Below are positions 7,031 to 13,412 of a DNA stretch of 39,447 bases, in pieces. The stretch is from a virus. The notes below the pieces were generated by a model. It was not told the DNA's origin, did no database searches, and was given only the letters and a program-made list of their open reading frames with translations. The DNA is taken from IMG/VR virus record IMGVR_UViG_3300017963_000451, positions 1-39,447 of that record. One strand, 5' to 3'. The stretch's first letter is position 1. Each line of letters starts with the position of its first letter. A program made the position numbers and the translations under genes.

Positions 7031-7230
7031 TAGAAGATCCTCACTATTATAAGATAAAACCCGTATAAGGCTGCTGCGGATGTTCCCATGGAGAGCAACC
7101 ACAAGGTTACCACGAAAGGTACAGTAATCATACTCCTGATGAAGGGCATCGCAACATCTTCATTGTCGTCTACCCACTTCCCGATAAAGTACATAACGAT
7201 TACACCTAAGAAACATAAAACCGTTGTCAT
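7030..7230 (-). CDS. Small multi-pass membrane protein, 66 aa
   Basis: There are two or three hydrophobic segments: VLCFLGVIVMYFIGKWV, and then a long stretch after a short charged loop (DDNEDVAMPF), ending in FYLIIVRIF. Size and topology match phage holins, but many small phage membrane proteins look like this. AGAGGAGG sits seven nt before the ATG, and the gene lies downstream of an early promoter at 7302..7330. An early promoter argues against a simple late-lysis role. Confidence 0.65.
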   Translation of the reverse strand: MTTVLCFLGVIVMYFIGKWVDDNEDVAMPFIRSMITVPFVVTLWLLSMGTSAAALYGFYLIIVRIF

Positions 7231-7301
7231 CGTACGACCTCCTCTAGTTGGCCTCTTTCCTTGGCCCGAACAAGTCGAGCCTTGTCTTCCTTCCTGACTT
7301 G

Positions 7302-7330
7302 ATTATACTAGGTATCGGAATTATCGTCAA
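7302..7330 (-). promoter_or_regulatory. Early sigma70-like promoter with CCGATA spacer element
   Basis: On the minus strand TTGACG (7330..7325), a 17-nt spacer containing CCGATA, and a perfect TATAAT (7307..7302), with TAAAG upstream. It overlaps the last codons (KVLDDNSDT) of the 7308..7526 gene. Confidence 0.85.
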
Positions 7331-7526
7331 GGACTTTACCAATAAAAAAATAATCGTTTTCGTCTTCGATTATTTCTCTACCTAAACTCCTCTGTAGCAA
7401 TTCCCTCGGACTCATATTTTTTACAGGTAGATTATTAAACTCCGTCTCTGATCTCAGCTTAGTAACAAGGTAATACACATCTTCCTTGCGCATACGTAGT
7501 ACTAAGTCTCCATTAATTATCTCCAT
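7308..7526 (-). CDS. Hypothetical protein, 72 aa
   Basis: The protein starts MEIINGDLVLRMRKEDVYYL at 7526, overlapping the end of the 7513..7803 gene. GAGGTG lies upstream, and a longer frame from 7574 lacks a better site. It is charged and probably alpha/beta, with no recognised family. The C-terminal residues KVLDDNSDT are dictated by the promoter embedded in them rather than by a protein motif. Confidence 0.6.
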   Translation of the reverse strand: MEIINGDLVLRMRKEDVYYLVTKLRSETEFNNLPVKNMSPRELLQRSLGREIIEDENDYFFIGKVLDDNSDT

Positions 7527-7803
7527 AAGGCGGCACCTCGTATAACACTTCGTCCTCAACCCACTCAACCTCAATGTAAGCTGGCCTCACGGCACAACTA
7601 GAAAGAAGTAGTATTAAAATCGTCATACCTAGGCAGACAAGTGGTATCCTACCTGACATCTTGTGATATTCCTCCATCGCCTCTTTTCGTGGGTTGTAGG
7701 GCTTCTTATTAGCCTCCTTTACAGCATCAGCAAAGTTAAGAATAGTTTCCATGTTGTCACAAGCTTGTTCAAGATTAGATTTTCGTCGTGTCAAATTCTT
7801 CAC
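7513..7803 (-). CDS. Putative lipoprotein / spanin-like membrane protein, 96 aa
   Basis: The full frame starts at a GTG (7803) with GGAGG six nt upstream. Residues 49-65 are hydrophobic and end in a lipobox-like LSSC, followed by AVRPAYIEVEWVEDEV. If translation starts at the internal Met49 (MSGRIPLVCLGMTILILLLS), the product would be a 48-residue outer-membrane lipoprotein resembling an o-spanin. From the GTG, the N-terminal 48 residues would be cytoplasmic and the lipobox unusable. The internal ATG has GGAGG 11 nt upstream, a little far. Lysis function is inferred, not shown. Confidence 0.55.
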   Translation of the reverse strand: MKNLTRRKSNLEQACDNMETILNFADAVKEANKKPYNPRKEAMEEYHKMSGRIPLVCLGMTILILLLSSCAVRPAYIEVEWVEDEVLYEVPPYGDN

Positions 7804-8026
7804 GAACCACCTCCGCGATTTTATCCATCACCTTTTTGTGTGTCTCCAAGGGTACCCCACCTTTCCGGTGCTCGTCCCTTACTGCGATCTGAATCTTGTA
7901 GACCCAGCCCTCTAGGATTTCTCCCTGCATAATCTCAAGTTGCTGCTCTTTCCTATGCTCCTTCATGTATTTAATCACCTGGCCACCGATTGCAGCACCC
8001 AGGCTAGCCATAATGCTAGTCAACAT
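7775..8026 (-). CDS. Hypothetical protein, 83 aa, hydrophobic N-terminus
   Basis: The protein begins MLTSIMASLGAAIGGQVIKY and continues as a charged helical domain (KEHRKEQQLEIMQGEILEGW). The N-terminus is weakly membrane-like. It could be the partner of the lipoprotein encoded next (an i-spanin-like role), since the two genes overlap by 29 nt, but the hydrophobic segment is short and glycine-rich. AGGAGG lies about nine nt upstream of the ATG. Confidence 0.6.
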   Translation of the reverse strand: MLTSIMASLGAAIGGQVIKYMKEHRKEQQLEIMQGEILEGWVYKIQIAVRDEHRKGGVPLETHKKVMDKIAEVVREEFDTTKI

Positions 8027-8453
8027 CTTTTTCTTCCTCCTCTTCGTCTTCAGCCTCTAAGCGTCTTAGTTCTTTCATCATGTCCTGAGCAATGTCCATC
8101 AATTCTCTATCAGCGGGGTTATTCGGGTCCATTGGTGGTATATCTTCAGGCCGAACGTCTTTGTAATAATCTTCAAGGGCACTAAAAGCCTCCTCAAGTT
8201 CATCCGGGGAAAGAGTGTACCTGATCTCTACGAAATACAAGTCAGCGATGCACCTATAAGCTATAACGATGTTTTCTTCTCCGGCATATACCTTATCTAC
8301 CATGACACAAAGTGCCTCAGCCTCTTCCTTGGTATCGAAGCGGGCTATGTCTTCATGACTAGTCCCACTCTCTGGAAAAGCCCTTGCCGTCTCTTGACAT
8401 CTCTCTAGTGCGTCCTGTAAGTCGTCTAGATTCTTTGTGAATATGTAGCTCAT
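8016..8453 (-). CDS. Acidic hypothetical protein, 145 aa
   Basis: This soluble, strongly acidic protein (MSYIFTKNLDDLQDALERCQ at the start) ends in a Glu/Asp run. No catalytic motif is visible. The middle is alpha/beta (IVIAYRCIADLYFVEIRYTL). It overlaps both neighbours and belongs to the same leftward chain. It may be a host-takeover or DNA-mimic protein by composition only. Confidence 0.65.
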   Translation of the reverse strand: MSYIFTKNLDDLQDALERCQETARAFPESGTSHEDIARFDTKEEAEALCVMVDKVYAGEENIVIAYRCIADLYFVEIRYTLSPDELEEAFSALEDYYKDVRPEDIPPMDPNNPADRELMDIAQDMMKELRRLEAEDEEEEEKDVD

Positions 8454-8635
8454 TGTGTTTCTCCACGATAAAAGTTAATAATCTCTTGACTTGATTGGAA
8501 GTAATACCTATCCCAGTTTGTTTCATCCATCGGCTCTAACAGTGTCACCTCTGGTGGATCCTCTTCAGTGATCCGCGTTACTTGCCTTGCCTCTATAATA
8601 TCGGCCGGGTCTGCTACGAACTTTAGTATTTTCAT
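8450..8635 (-). CDS. Hypothetical protein, 61 aa
   Basis: Begins MKILKFVADPADIIEARQVT and ends QEIINFYRGETQ. It overlaps the next gene by 4 nt and the previous one as GAATGA. No family is recognised. Confidence 0.6.
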   Translation of the reverse strand: MKILKFVADPADIIEARQVTRITEEDPPEVTLLEPMDETNWDRYYFQSSQEIINFYRGETQ

Positions 8636-8808
8636 TCTTTAATCCTCTCTAACGTGACTTGGGGCCTGAGGTATACCTCTCCAGTTTCTTCACAAAACTC
8701 CTCTACATAATCAGCTTCTACTACAGTAAACAAAGGATCATCTCCCTTCGGTTCGGGGAGTGTCAAGTTATGGCTACCCCAATCATGGATAAATTCTATC
8801 TGCGTCAT
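8632..8808 (-). CDS. Hypothetical protein, 58 aa
   Basis: I translated this frame directly: MTQIEFIHDWGSHNLTLPEP at the start and VYLRPQVTLERIKE at the end. It starts with an ATGA overlap on the upstream stop and ends overlapping the next start, so it fills the gap exactly in a chain of coupled genes. It is acidic and beta-rich in appearance. The function is unknown. Confidence 0.6.
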   Translation of the reverse strand: MTQIEFIHDWGSHNLTLPEPKGDDPLFTVVEADYVEEFCEETGEVYLRPQVTLERIKE

Positions 8809-8975
8809 TCTTCCACCTCAATTTCTATGTTGTCGTACTCCTCGCACCACCGCTCTTTCCCCTGACCCTCTGATCTAGACTGAGCTATTGATGCGGCACA
8901 CTCCTCAGCCTGCTCCATTGTAGGGTAACAAACCTTGAACCCGTCTAAATGAACCCAATATTGTTTTACTGGCAT
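8805..8975 (-). CDS. Hypothetical protein, 56 aa
   Basis: Starts MPVKQYWVHLDGFKVCYPTM and ends EYDNIEIEVEE. CAAGGAGG lies upstream of the ATG, and the gene overlaps the metallopeptidase stop by 10 nt. The YWVHLDGFKVCYPTMEQAEE stretch resembles small phage domains that look like a beta-hairpin followed by a helix. No function can be assigned. Confidence 0.62.
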   Translation of the reverse strand: MPVKQYWVHLDGFKVCYPTMEQAEECAASIAQSRSEGQGKERWCEEYDNIEIEVEE

Positions 8976-9415
8976 TCGTATACCTCCTTGAAATGTTTAC
9001 TTAAGTAATCAATTATTCTCTCTACCTCTGGTTCTATGTCGTGCTCCCACTCTATCCCCTGAGCATCACACTCAGCGCCTAAGCGATCCATTAGCCGCAT
9101 ACGTGGGTTGAGTCCGAAACTCTTTAGTATGGCCACAGCGGTTGATTCTGCTATCATCTCCTCAACGAGAGCGTAAAGAGTGTTTGAACCATAAGAGGTC
9201 AATGTCTCCCTGTCCAATCTCTCCTTGGATCCTGTGACGTGTGCCAATTCATGCAACAACACATGCGCCCTATGCTCTTCTGGTAAAGAGCTGTCTATGA
9301 TAACCTTGCTATCCCAGTACTCACAAATACCGTGGCAGTGCTCTATCCCTGTATCAGCGAATTCTATTCTAACGCTCATCCTCTTAGCCACTCTGTCCAA
9401 TAAATCGTAGTCCAT
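8966..9415 (-). CDS. Zincin metallopeptidase, ArdC/ImmA-like, cytoplasmic
   Basis: This 149-residue protein has HELAH (55-59), the zinc-binding HExxH motif, followed by TGSKERLDRE and YALVEEMIAES (about 81-91), which supplies the third ligand and matches the metallopeptidase domain of ArdC-type antirestriction and polyvalent proteins. It has no signal peptide. In this family the peptidase is thought to cleave or inactivate a host protein, often a defence regulator. It sits next to a second zincin (9446..9985), from which it differs mainly by lacking a signal sequence. Confidence 0.78.
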   Translation of the reverse strand: MDYDLLDRVAKRMSVRIEFADTGIEHCHGICEYWDSKVIIDSSLPEEHRAHVLLHELAHVTGSKERLDRETLTSYGSNTLYALVEEMIAESTAVAILKSFGLNPRMRLMDRLGAECDAQGIEWEHDIEPEVERIIDYLSKHFKEVYECQ

Positions 9416-9445
9416 GGTCGCCTCCTCTGGCTTTTTCTTATACCT

Positions 9446-9985
9446 TTATCTTAACCCAAGCTCGTTATTTACGTCAACCCTTTTTAAATCTTTTATCAAA
9501 AACATATAAGTGTTTCTTACGCAAGCGTCTATAAGCGCCAACTCAGGATCGTTCAGAGGTCGGTAAGTAGGATGACTCGTCAAATAATGAAGTACATTTT
9601 CGACAGAGTCCGCATAACGTCCACCAAATAGCTTTGTGGATAGCTTCAGAGCCACGTTTTCTGCGATCACTTCCTCAATATAAGTATCGTCAATGTGGCG
9701 GTGCGCTCGATATTCCCTTCCACCTGCCCAGTGTGCTAACTCGTGCAGTATTGTTTGTAGATAGTCGCGGTCAGACTGGAACAACCCCTGCTTCAGAATC
9801 TTAATATCATCGTGCCAACTATTGTATACAGCCGCTATATTTCCAATCCCATCTAAAGGTTTAAGGGATGTATGCTCACTATACTTAACTTCCATCAGAT
9901 CATAGATGCGGAAAAACTTCTTGTTAGCCTCAACTTCACCTATTAATAGGGTAAGGGCTATGGTTAATAGGGTAAAAAGTCTCAT
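9446..9985 (-). CDS. Zincin metallopeptidase with predicted signal peptide
   Basis: This 179-residue protein has HELAH (81-85) followed by WAGGREYRAH and a downstream YIEEVIAEN (about 102-110) as third-ligand region, the same layout as the neighbouring zincin. Residues 1-20 (MRLFTLLTIALTLLIGEVEA) look like a cleavable signal peptide, so this copy should be exported to the periplasm. Possible roles are degradation of an envelope protein, superinfection exclusion or lysis; none is proven. The ATG follows AAGGAGG and overlaps the upstream stop. Confidence 0.75.
   Translation of the reverse strand: MRLFTLLTIALTLLIGEVEANKKFFRIYDLMEVKYSEHTSLKPLDGIGNIAAVYNSWHDDIKILKQGLFQSDRDYLQTILHELAHWAGGREYRAHRHIDDTYIEEVIAENVALKLSTKLFGGRYADSVENVLHYLTSHPTYRPLNDPELALIDACVRNTYMFLIKDLKRVDVNNELGLR
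9448..9477 (-). promoter_or_regulatory. Probable early promoter
   Basis: On the minus strand TTGACG (9477..9472), followed 18 nt later by TAAGAT (9453..9448), or 17 nt later by TTAAGA. The -10 is poor and the CGATAA spacer element is absent, so this is weaker than the other early promoters. It overlaps the end of the 9446..9985 gene. Confidence 0.45.
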
Positions 9986-10302
9986 TGGTTACCTCCTTGT
10001 TGGTTAAAAAAGTGCTCCTCTAATATACTCGCTACCCTCATAACTTTCGGGGAGGCTAGTCTCGCCAACCCGCTCCAAAGTTTTAGAGGGCAGTGTTTGC
10101 CAGTAACTTTATTAAGATTTGACTGCCATTTCTTAGGCTTCAGAAGTGTGATATATTCATCGTAAGCACTGGCGCATTCCTCGGCCGTATCACCTGTATA
10201 TAACAAGGCTTGTACACCGTCAATCTGAGTGTATGCACACCACCCCTCGGTTTTGAAGGGTTTCACCCCCTTATATAAGGCCCATACGTGCTCTTGTGTC
10301 AT
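9982..10302 (-). CDS. Hypothetical protein, 106 aa
   Basis: From the ATG at 10302 (MTQEHVWALYKGVKPFKTEG) the protein has the pattern GWCAYTQIDGVQALLYTGDT, AEECASAYDEY, resembling small phage domains of unknown role. The C-terminal half is basic. I preferred 10302 to an upstream start at 10335 because it overlaps the previous stop as ATGA and has AAGGAT upstream. Confidence 0.62.
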   Translation of the reverse strand: MTQEHVWALYKGVKPFKTEGWCAYTQIDGVQALLYTGDTAEECASAYDEYITLLKPKKWQSNLNKVTGKHCPLKLWSGLARLASPKVMRVASILEEHFFNQQGGNQ

Positions 10303-10472
10303 GATTGATCCTTTAGTACTTTTCGTGTGGCCCAATCAACAATGGTATCATCCATAGAGTAGGGATACTGTCCCCTCCTAAACGCCTTGTTGCCGTAAGT
10401 AACTATTAAGTACGCTCGCCACTCGTCCACCTCTTTATAGATCTGCTCAATCTGTTCTGTAGTAAGTTCCAT
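10299..10472 (-). CDS. First gene of the leftward unit, 57 aa
   Basis: I translated this frame directly: MELTTEQIEQIYKEVDEWRA at the start and DWATRKVLKDQS at the end, a small helical protein. AAGGAGG lies seven nt before the ATG, and the strong promoter at 10499..10527 lies directly upstream, so it is probably among the first phage genes expressed leftward. The family is unknown. Confidence 0.68.
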   Translation of the reverse strand: MELTTEQIEQIYKEVDEWRAYLIVTYGNKAFRRGQYPYSMDDTIVDWATRKVLKDQS

Positions 10473-10498
10473 GGTGTCCCTCCTTGTTGGTTTCCTTC

Positions 10499-10527
10499 AG
10501 TATAATAAATATCGTCTTTTTTGTCAA
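10499..10527 (-). promoter_or_regulatory. Main leftward early promoter
   Basis: On the minus strand TTGACA (10527..10522), a 17-nt spacer containing ACGATA, and TATACT (10504..10499). It is the outermost leftward promoter and faces away from the repeat region. Confidence 0.85.
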
Positions 10528-10551
10528 ACACATTAGCAAAAACTTCTTGCT

Positions 10552-10719
10552 CTGTCCGGTTGCTACCCAGTAGAAATGACGCACTGGGCAGGATAAACTA
10601 CTAAAGGTGACTAGGTTACGAGGTGCTGCCCGGTTGCTGTCCGGTTGCTGCCCAGTAGAAATGACGCACTGGGCAGGATAAACTACTAAAGGTGACTAGG
10701 TTACGAGGTGCTGCCCGGT
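10552..10719. repeat. Two direct repeats of 83 bp, offset 85 bp, with internal hairpin
   Basis: Copy 1 (10552..10634) and copy 2 (10637..10719) differ at one base. Each contains an inverted repeat, TGCCCAGT, 11 nt, ACTGGGCA in copy 2 (shorter by the one mismatch in copy 1). Short TGYCCGGTTGCT units occur three times (10553, 10627, 10638), and a partial third copy of the hairpin arm (TGCCCAGT) follows near 10730. These look like iterons or operators. Confidence 0.9.
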
Positions 10720-10769
10720 CTGCCCTCTCTGCCCAGTAAAATCTCAGTTTGAGGCTCAAATCTTACTCA

Positions 10770-10844
10770 ATACTCATAGTATATTCGGTAAAGAGCTGGT
10801 GTACAGGTGGTTATTGTCTACGTGATGTAAAATACTCATAGTAT
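10770..10844. promoter_or_regulatory. Pair of identical palindromic operators
   Basis: ATACTcatAGTAT occurs at 10770..10782 and again at 10832..10844, spaced 62 bp. A perfect 5+5 dyad present twice in a short non-coding region is a likely binding site for a dimeric regulator, possibly phage-encoded by one of the unknown early genes. Confidence 0.6.
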
Positions 10845-11046
10845 AAAGTAAAAACTTGAGTGCAAACAAAAACACCTGGGTTTTCGTTAAACACCGGGCA
10901 GGAAAGGGGGGTACCTAGTCGAAAAAGCTTAGTTTTGTCCTGACTAACCACTAGGAATCCGCGCAGAAATTTCCGAAGCTAACTCACCTAGCCTCAAGCA
11001 TTAAGGATAAATCCGATAATCCAAGCAAAGTTTTTTACTAAAGCCC

Positions 11047-11075
11047 TTGACAGAAACTCCGATAACTGCTATAAC
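11047..11075 (+). promoter_or_regulatory. Main rightward early promoter with CCGATAA spacer element
   Basis: TTGACA (11047..11052), a 17-nt spacer containing CCGATAA, and TATAAC (11070..11075), with TAAAG three nt upstream of the -35. It is followed by AAGGAGG and the ATG at 11105. Confidence 0.88.
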
Positions 11076-11104
11076 GAAGGTAACCCACTAAGGAGGAGCA
11101 ATCA

Positions 11105-11506
11105 ATGAGCACTAACACCAAGAGACTAGAAAAACACATAGAATTCCTGCCAGACCTCACAGAAGAACTTGATATTTTACTGGACAGGTTCACCCAATCC
11201 CAGGTCGACGAACTGTGCGCCTTACTTACCAAGGTAGAGAAGGTCACTATCAAAGCAACCAAAAGAAACCCCATCGGCGCTTGGATCGAGGGGCACAACA
11301 TAACCCACGGCGACCATTACACAGAGGCAAGCGCACTTTTCAGGCAATACCAAGCAGAAACAAAGGATAATTCCTACACACTTGCAACTTTCTGTAAAGC
11401 CCTGCGGTCGCTCGGTCTACCCACTAAGCGGATCTCTATCAGAGGAATCAGAAAACGCTATGTAAAAATTAATATTAAAGTCCTTGACAATAATTCCGAC
11501 AACTGA
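11105..11506 (+). CDS. Putative stand-alone winged-helix DNA-binding protein
   Basis: This 133-residue protein has no ATPase motifs. Its C-terminal half (EASALFRQYQAETKDNSYTL, then FCKALRSLGLPTKRISIRGI, then RKRYVKINIKV) resembles the winged-helix tail found at the C-terminus of D5/P4-type primase-helicases. It may bind the origin, serve as a helicase loader, or act as a repressor of the nearby promoters. It is the first gene of the rightward early unit. Its last residues, KVLDNNSDN, are encoded by the next promoter. Confidence 0.6.
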   Translation: MSTNTKRLEKHIEFLPDLTEELDILLDRFTQSQVDELCALLTKVEKVTIKATKRNPIGAWIEGHNITHGDHYTEASALFRQYQAETKDNSYTLATFCKALRSLGLPTKRISIRGIRKRYVKINIKVLDNNSDN

Positions 11507-11512
11507 TACAAT
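11484..11512 (+). promoter_or_regulatory. Early sigma70-like promoter inside the end of the 11105 gene
   Basis: TTGACA (11484..11489), a 17-nt spacer containing CCGACAA, and TACAAT (11507..11512), with TAAAG upstream. It drives the 11547 gene and those that follow. Confidence 0.85.
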
Positions 11513-11546
11513 GAAAGGTACAAAGGCAAACAAAGGAGGCCACACC

Positions 11547-11996
11547 ATGAAAGACTACACCCTATTCATCCATCCGATTTGGAAGCACGTATCAAGAAAA
11601 GTCACTGACGAAAAGATCAAAGCTGGGCTACTCAACGCAAGTCTTAACTTCAAGTACGTAACACCTGACAACCTAGAACCCAAAACCCAAGGAGCACAAC
11701 ACGATATGGTGTTGCAAGATGAACTCCAGGACGACGATGCACTCGACGCTATATGTCAGCTAACAAAAGGTTTAAAGGCTTTACCTCTCGACTTCACAGC
11801 AGTAGACCCAGCCACCGCCAACGGGGAGACGCTCTTTCCCCTCACACCAGAGGAGATAGCCAAAGTCAAAGCTACTCGAAGGGCCGACGAATACCAACGT
11901 AACGTCGACGCTCTGGAAGCCGGCCTCAATCGAATCACAGAAGCCCAGTGCGGTGGGGTAGTAAAACCAAGTGAATACAACCAAGGAGAAGACTAA
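11547..11996 (+). CDS. Hypothetical protein, 149 aa
   Basis: The start is MKDYTLFIHPIWKHVSRKVT at 11547, with AAAGGAGG upstream and 34 nt after the promoter. A longer frame from 11484 would start inside the promoter and is not credible. The protein is soluble and mostly helical, with no recognised motif. It overlaps the next gene as TAATG. Confidence 0.65.
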   Translation: MKDYTLFIHPIWKHVSRKVTDEKIKAGLLNASLNFKYVTPDNLEPKTQGAQHDMVLQDELQDDDALDAICQLTKGLKALPLDFTAVDPATANGETLFPLTPEEIAKVKATRRADEYQRNVDALEAGLNRITEAQCGGVVKPSEYNQGED

Positions 11997-12310
11997 TGAC
12001 CAAAGCAATAGTTGACACCAAGCACCGCCGCATCATAGCAATGGCCGAAGATTTTGGTCACTGCTATGCGCAAGCAATAACCTGGCTTTCCATAGCCGAC
12101 CCGGAAACACTGCCAGCTCTCTCCGCGGAACGCAGCGAACTCAACGTGCTCACTCCGCATGCAGCTGAATCACTTGGCCGCCGCTTCTACTGCGCTCAAG
12201 CCACGAAGGAGCTTTACCTCAAGGTGTATAACCTAGCAGAGAAGGACCGCTCTTTCTACCTAAACCCTAAGACTCAACAACTAAGCTGCGAAGCAGGAGG
12301 TGAAGCATGA
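11996..12310 (+). CDS. Hypothetical protein, 104 aa
   Basis: Begins MTKAIVDTKHRRIIAMAEDF and is helical, with an Ala-rich centre. It is coupled on both sides (TAATG at the start, ATGA overlap with the cytidylyltransferase). No family is recognised; co-expression with a sugar-nucleotide enzyme is the only clue. Confidence 0.62.
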   Translation: MTKAIVDTKHRRIIAMAEDFGHCYAQAITWLSIADPETLPALSAERSELNVLTPHAAESLGRRFYCAQATKELYLKVYNLAEKDRSFYLNPKTQQLSCEAGGEA

Positions 12311-13035
12311 ACCTACTAATAATCCAAGCCCGCATGGGGTCGACCCGACTCCCAGGCAAGGTGCTCTATCCACTAGCAACTGATGGCACTACAGTGTTGG
12401 AGCACCTACTCCAACGAGTAGCCCAGTGCAAGCACGTTGACCGTGTCGTTGTCGCCACCACTGACTCACCACTCGATGACCCCATCGCTGACCTCTGCCT
12501 TCGTTGGGCCACCTGCTCCCATCGAGGCCCCGAAGAAGACGTACTAACACGCTACGTTCAAGCAGCCAAGCGTTTCGGTGCTCACGAAGAATCTTGCATC
12601 ATTCGCATTACAGCGGATTGTCCTTTCACTGACCCTCAGCTGATAGACGATGCAATCCTTACGTTTCACCGCACAAACTCAAGGTACTTGTCCAACACCT
12701 CGGCGCGAACATTCCCCAAAGGCTTTGATTTCGAGCTCTTTCCATTTAGCGCGTTGGTAGAAGCCGATGACCACATCATCGATGAACCTTGCGCAGCAAG
12801 GGAGCACGTCACTCCGATGATCCGCACCTATCAAGGCTATCCTCGGGACTTAGTTAAGAATTCACACAACGTCTCATACGTGACACCCTGCGGCGGTGAC
12901 TACTCTAACCTCAGGTGTACACTTGACACACCAGAGGACTACGTGCAACTGCGACGTGCCCTTCGCCGGATGACAGACCCAATCGGTTACACCTGGCGCG
13001 AACTAACCTACGCAATGGAGGAAGTAAGAAGTTAG
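12307..13035 (+). CDS. SpsF-like cytidylyltransferase (CMP-sugar synthetase)
   Basis: This 242-residue protein carries the nucleotide-binding signature IIQARMGSTRLPGKVL (5-20), VVVATTDSP (47-55), RGPEEDVLTRY (73-83) and RITADCPFTDP (100-110) with D104. These are typical of SpsF/NeuA-type cytidylyltransferases that activate nonulosonic or related acidic sugars as CMP derivatives. Later, TFPKGFDFE and AREHVTPMI also fit SpsF. The length is typical. AGGAGG precedes the ATG. It may act with the DUF115/Maf-like protein at 14245..15483 to attach a sugar to a host surface structure or virion protein. Confidence 0.82.
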   Translation: MNLLIIQARMGSTRLPGKVLYPLATDGTTVLEHLLQRVAQCKHVDRVVVATTDSPLDDPIADLCLRWATCSHRGPEEDVLTRYVQAAKRFGAHEESCIIRITADCPFTDPQLIDDAILTFHRTNSRYLSNTSARTFPKGFDFELFPFSALVEADDHIIDEPCAAREHVTPMIRTYQGYPRDLVKNSHNVSYVTPCGGDYSNLRCTLDTPEDYVQLRRALRRMTDPIGYTWRELTYAMEEVRS

Positions 13036-13081
13036 AGGACGCGCACAAGAAACTATACCACAAGGAGTAATCGCCCCACAT

Positions 13082-13106
13082 CGCCTCAGGTTAACAACCT
13101 GGGGCG
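13082..13106. terminator. Strong hairpin after the cytidylyltransferase gene
   Basis: CGCCTCAGGTT, loop AAC, AACCTGGGGCG forms an 11-bp stem with one G-U pair. There is no long T-run, so it may be a transcript-stabilising hairpin or a weak bidirectional terminator. It lies 46 nt past the stop codon. Confidence 0.55.
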
Positions 13107-13349
13107 TTAGCTTACGTCAGGGTCAATTAGAGGCTCTTTCCTAGCTTCCCAAGGACAGTGCCCACTCGCACGTAGTGAGAGAAGTGCCCCCACTTGGTCG
13201 GCGATCAAGTCAACGACCATGAAGTTGTCACTAATTACAGGGTAAAAGGCACAATAATCATCATTTTGTGGACTCATCCCACCGTCGTGCATAGAAAACA
13301 ACGCTTTTGTGTACATGATACACCAAGAAGGAATCAATACTCTGTCCAA
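13107..13349 (-). CDS. Doubtful leftward ORF, 80 aa
   Basis: The frame (ending ARKEPLIDPDVS) has plausible composition, but its longest start is a TTG with a poor ribosome binding site, and no good ATG start exists. It runs against the surrounding genes and ends beside the 13082..13106 hairpin. There is no clear promoter. It could be a decayed or antisense gene. Confidence 0.25.
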   Translation of the reverse strand: MDRVLIPSWCIMYTKALFSMHDGGMSPQNDDYCAFYPVISDNFMVVDLIADQVGALLSLRASGHCPWEARKEPLIDPDVS

Positions 13350-13395
13350 CTACTCCCACGACTCCAACCTCATCGTCTACTTCCCCAGCCTTGAA

Positions 13396-13412
13396 GTACT
13401 ACATTGTAGTAC
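13396..13412. promoter_or_regulatory. Perfect dyad GTACTAC-att-GTAGTAC
   Basis: A 7+7 bp perfect inverted repeat with a 3-bp centre in non-coding DNA. Read on the minus strand it contains TACAAT, but no matching -35 is seen. It is a candidate operator or small hairpin. Confidence 0.5.

Larger units (their letters stand above)
10473..11104. other. Divergent gene-free region, candidate origin and early switch
   Basis: This 632-bp stretch between the diverging transcription units has no convincing coding frame. It holds the leftward promoter (10499..10527), the 85-bp-offset repeat (10552..10719), the dyad TTTGAG-g-CTCAAA (10748..10760), two identical dyads ATACTcatAGTAT (10770..10782 and 10832..10844), a mostly AT-rich stretch, a CCGATAA copy near 10994 and the rightward promoter (11047..11075). 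Iteron-like repeats plus an AT-rich stretch at a divergent promoter region fit an origin of replication, but no experiment-like evidence exists here. Confidence 0.6.

Noticed and set aside
7513-7803. Definite o-spanin call
   Set aside because: The lipobox works only from the internal Met49, whose ribosome site is distant; kept as a possibility only.
10552-10719. CRISPR-like array
   Set aside because: Only two long near-identical copies with no spacer pattern; better explained as iterons or operators.
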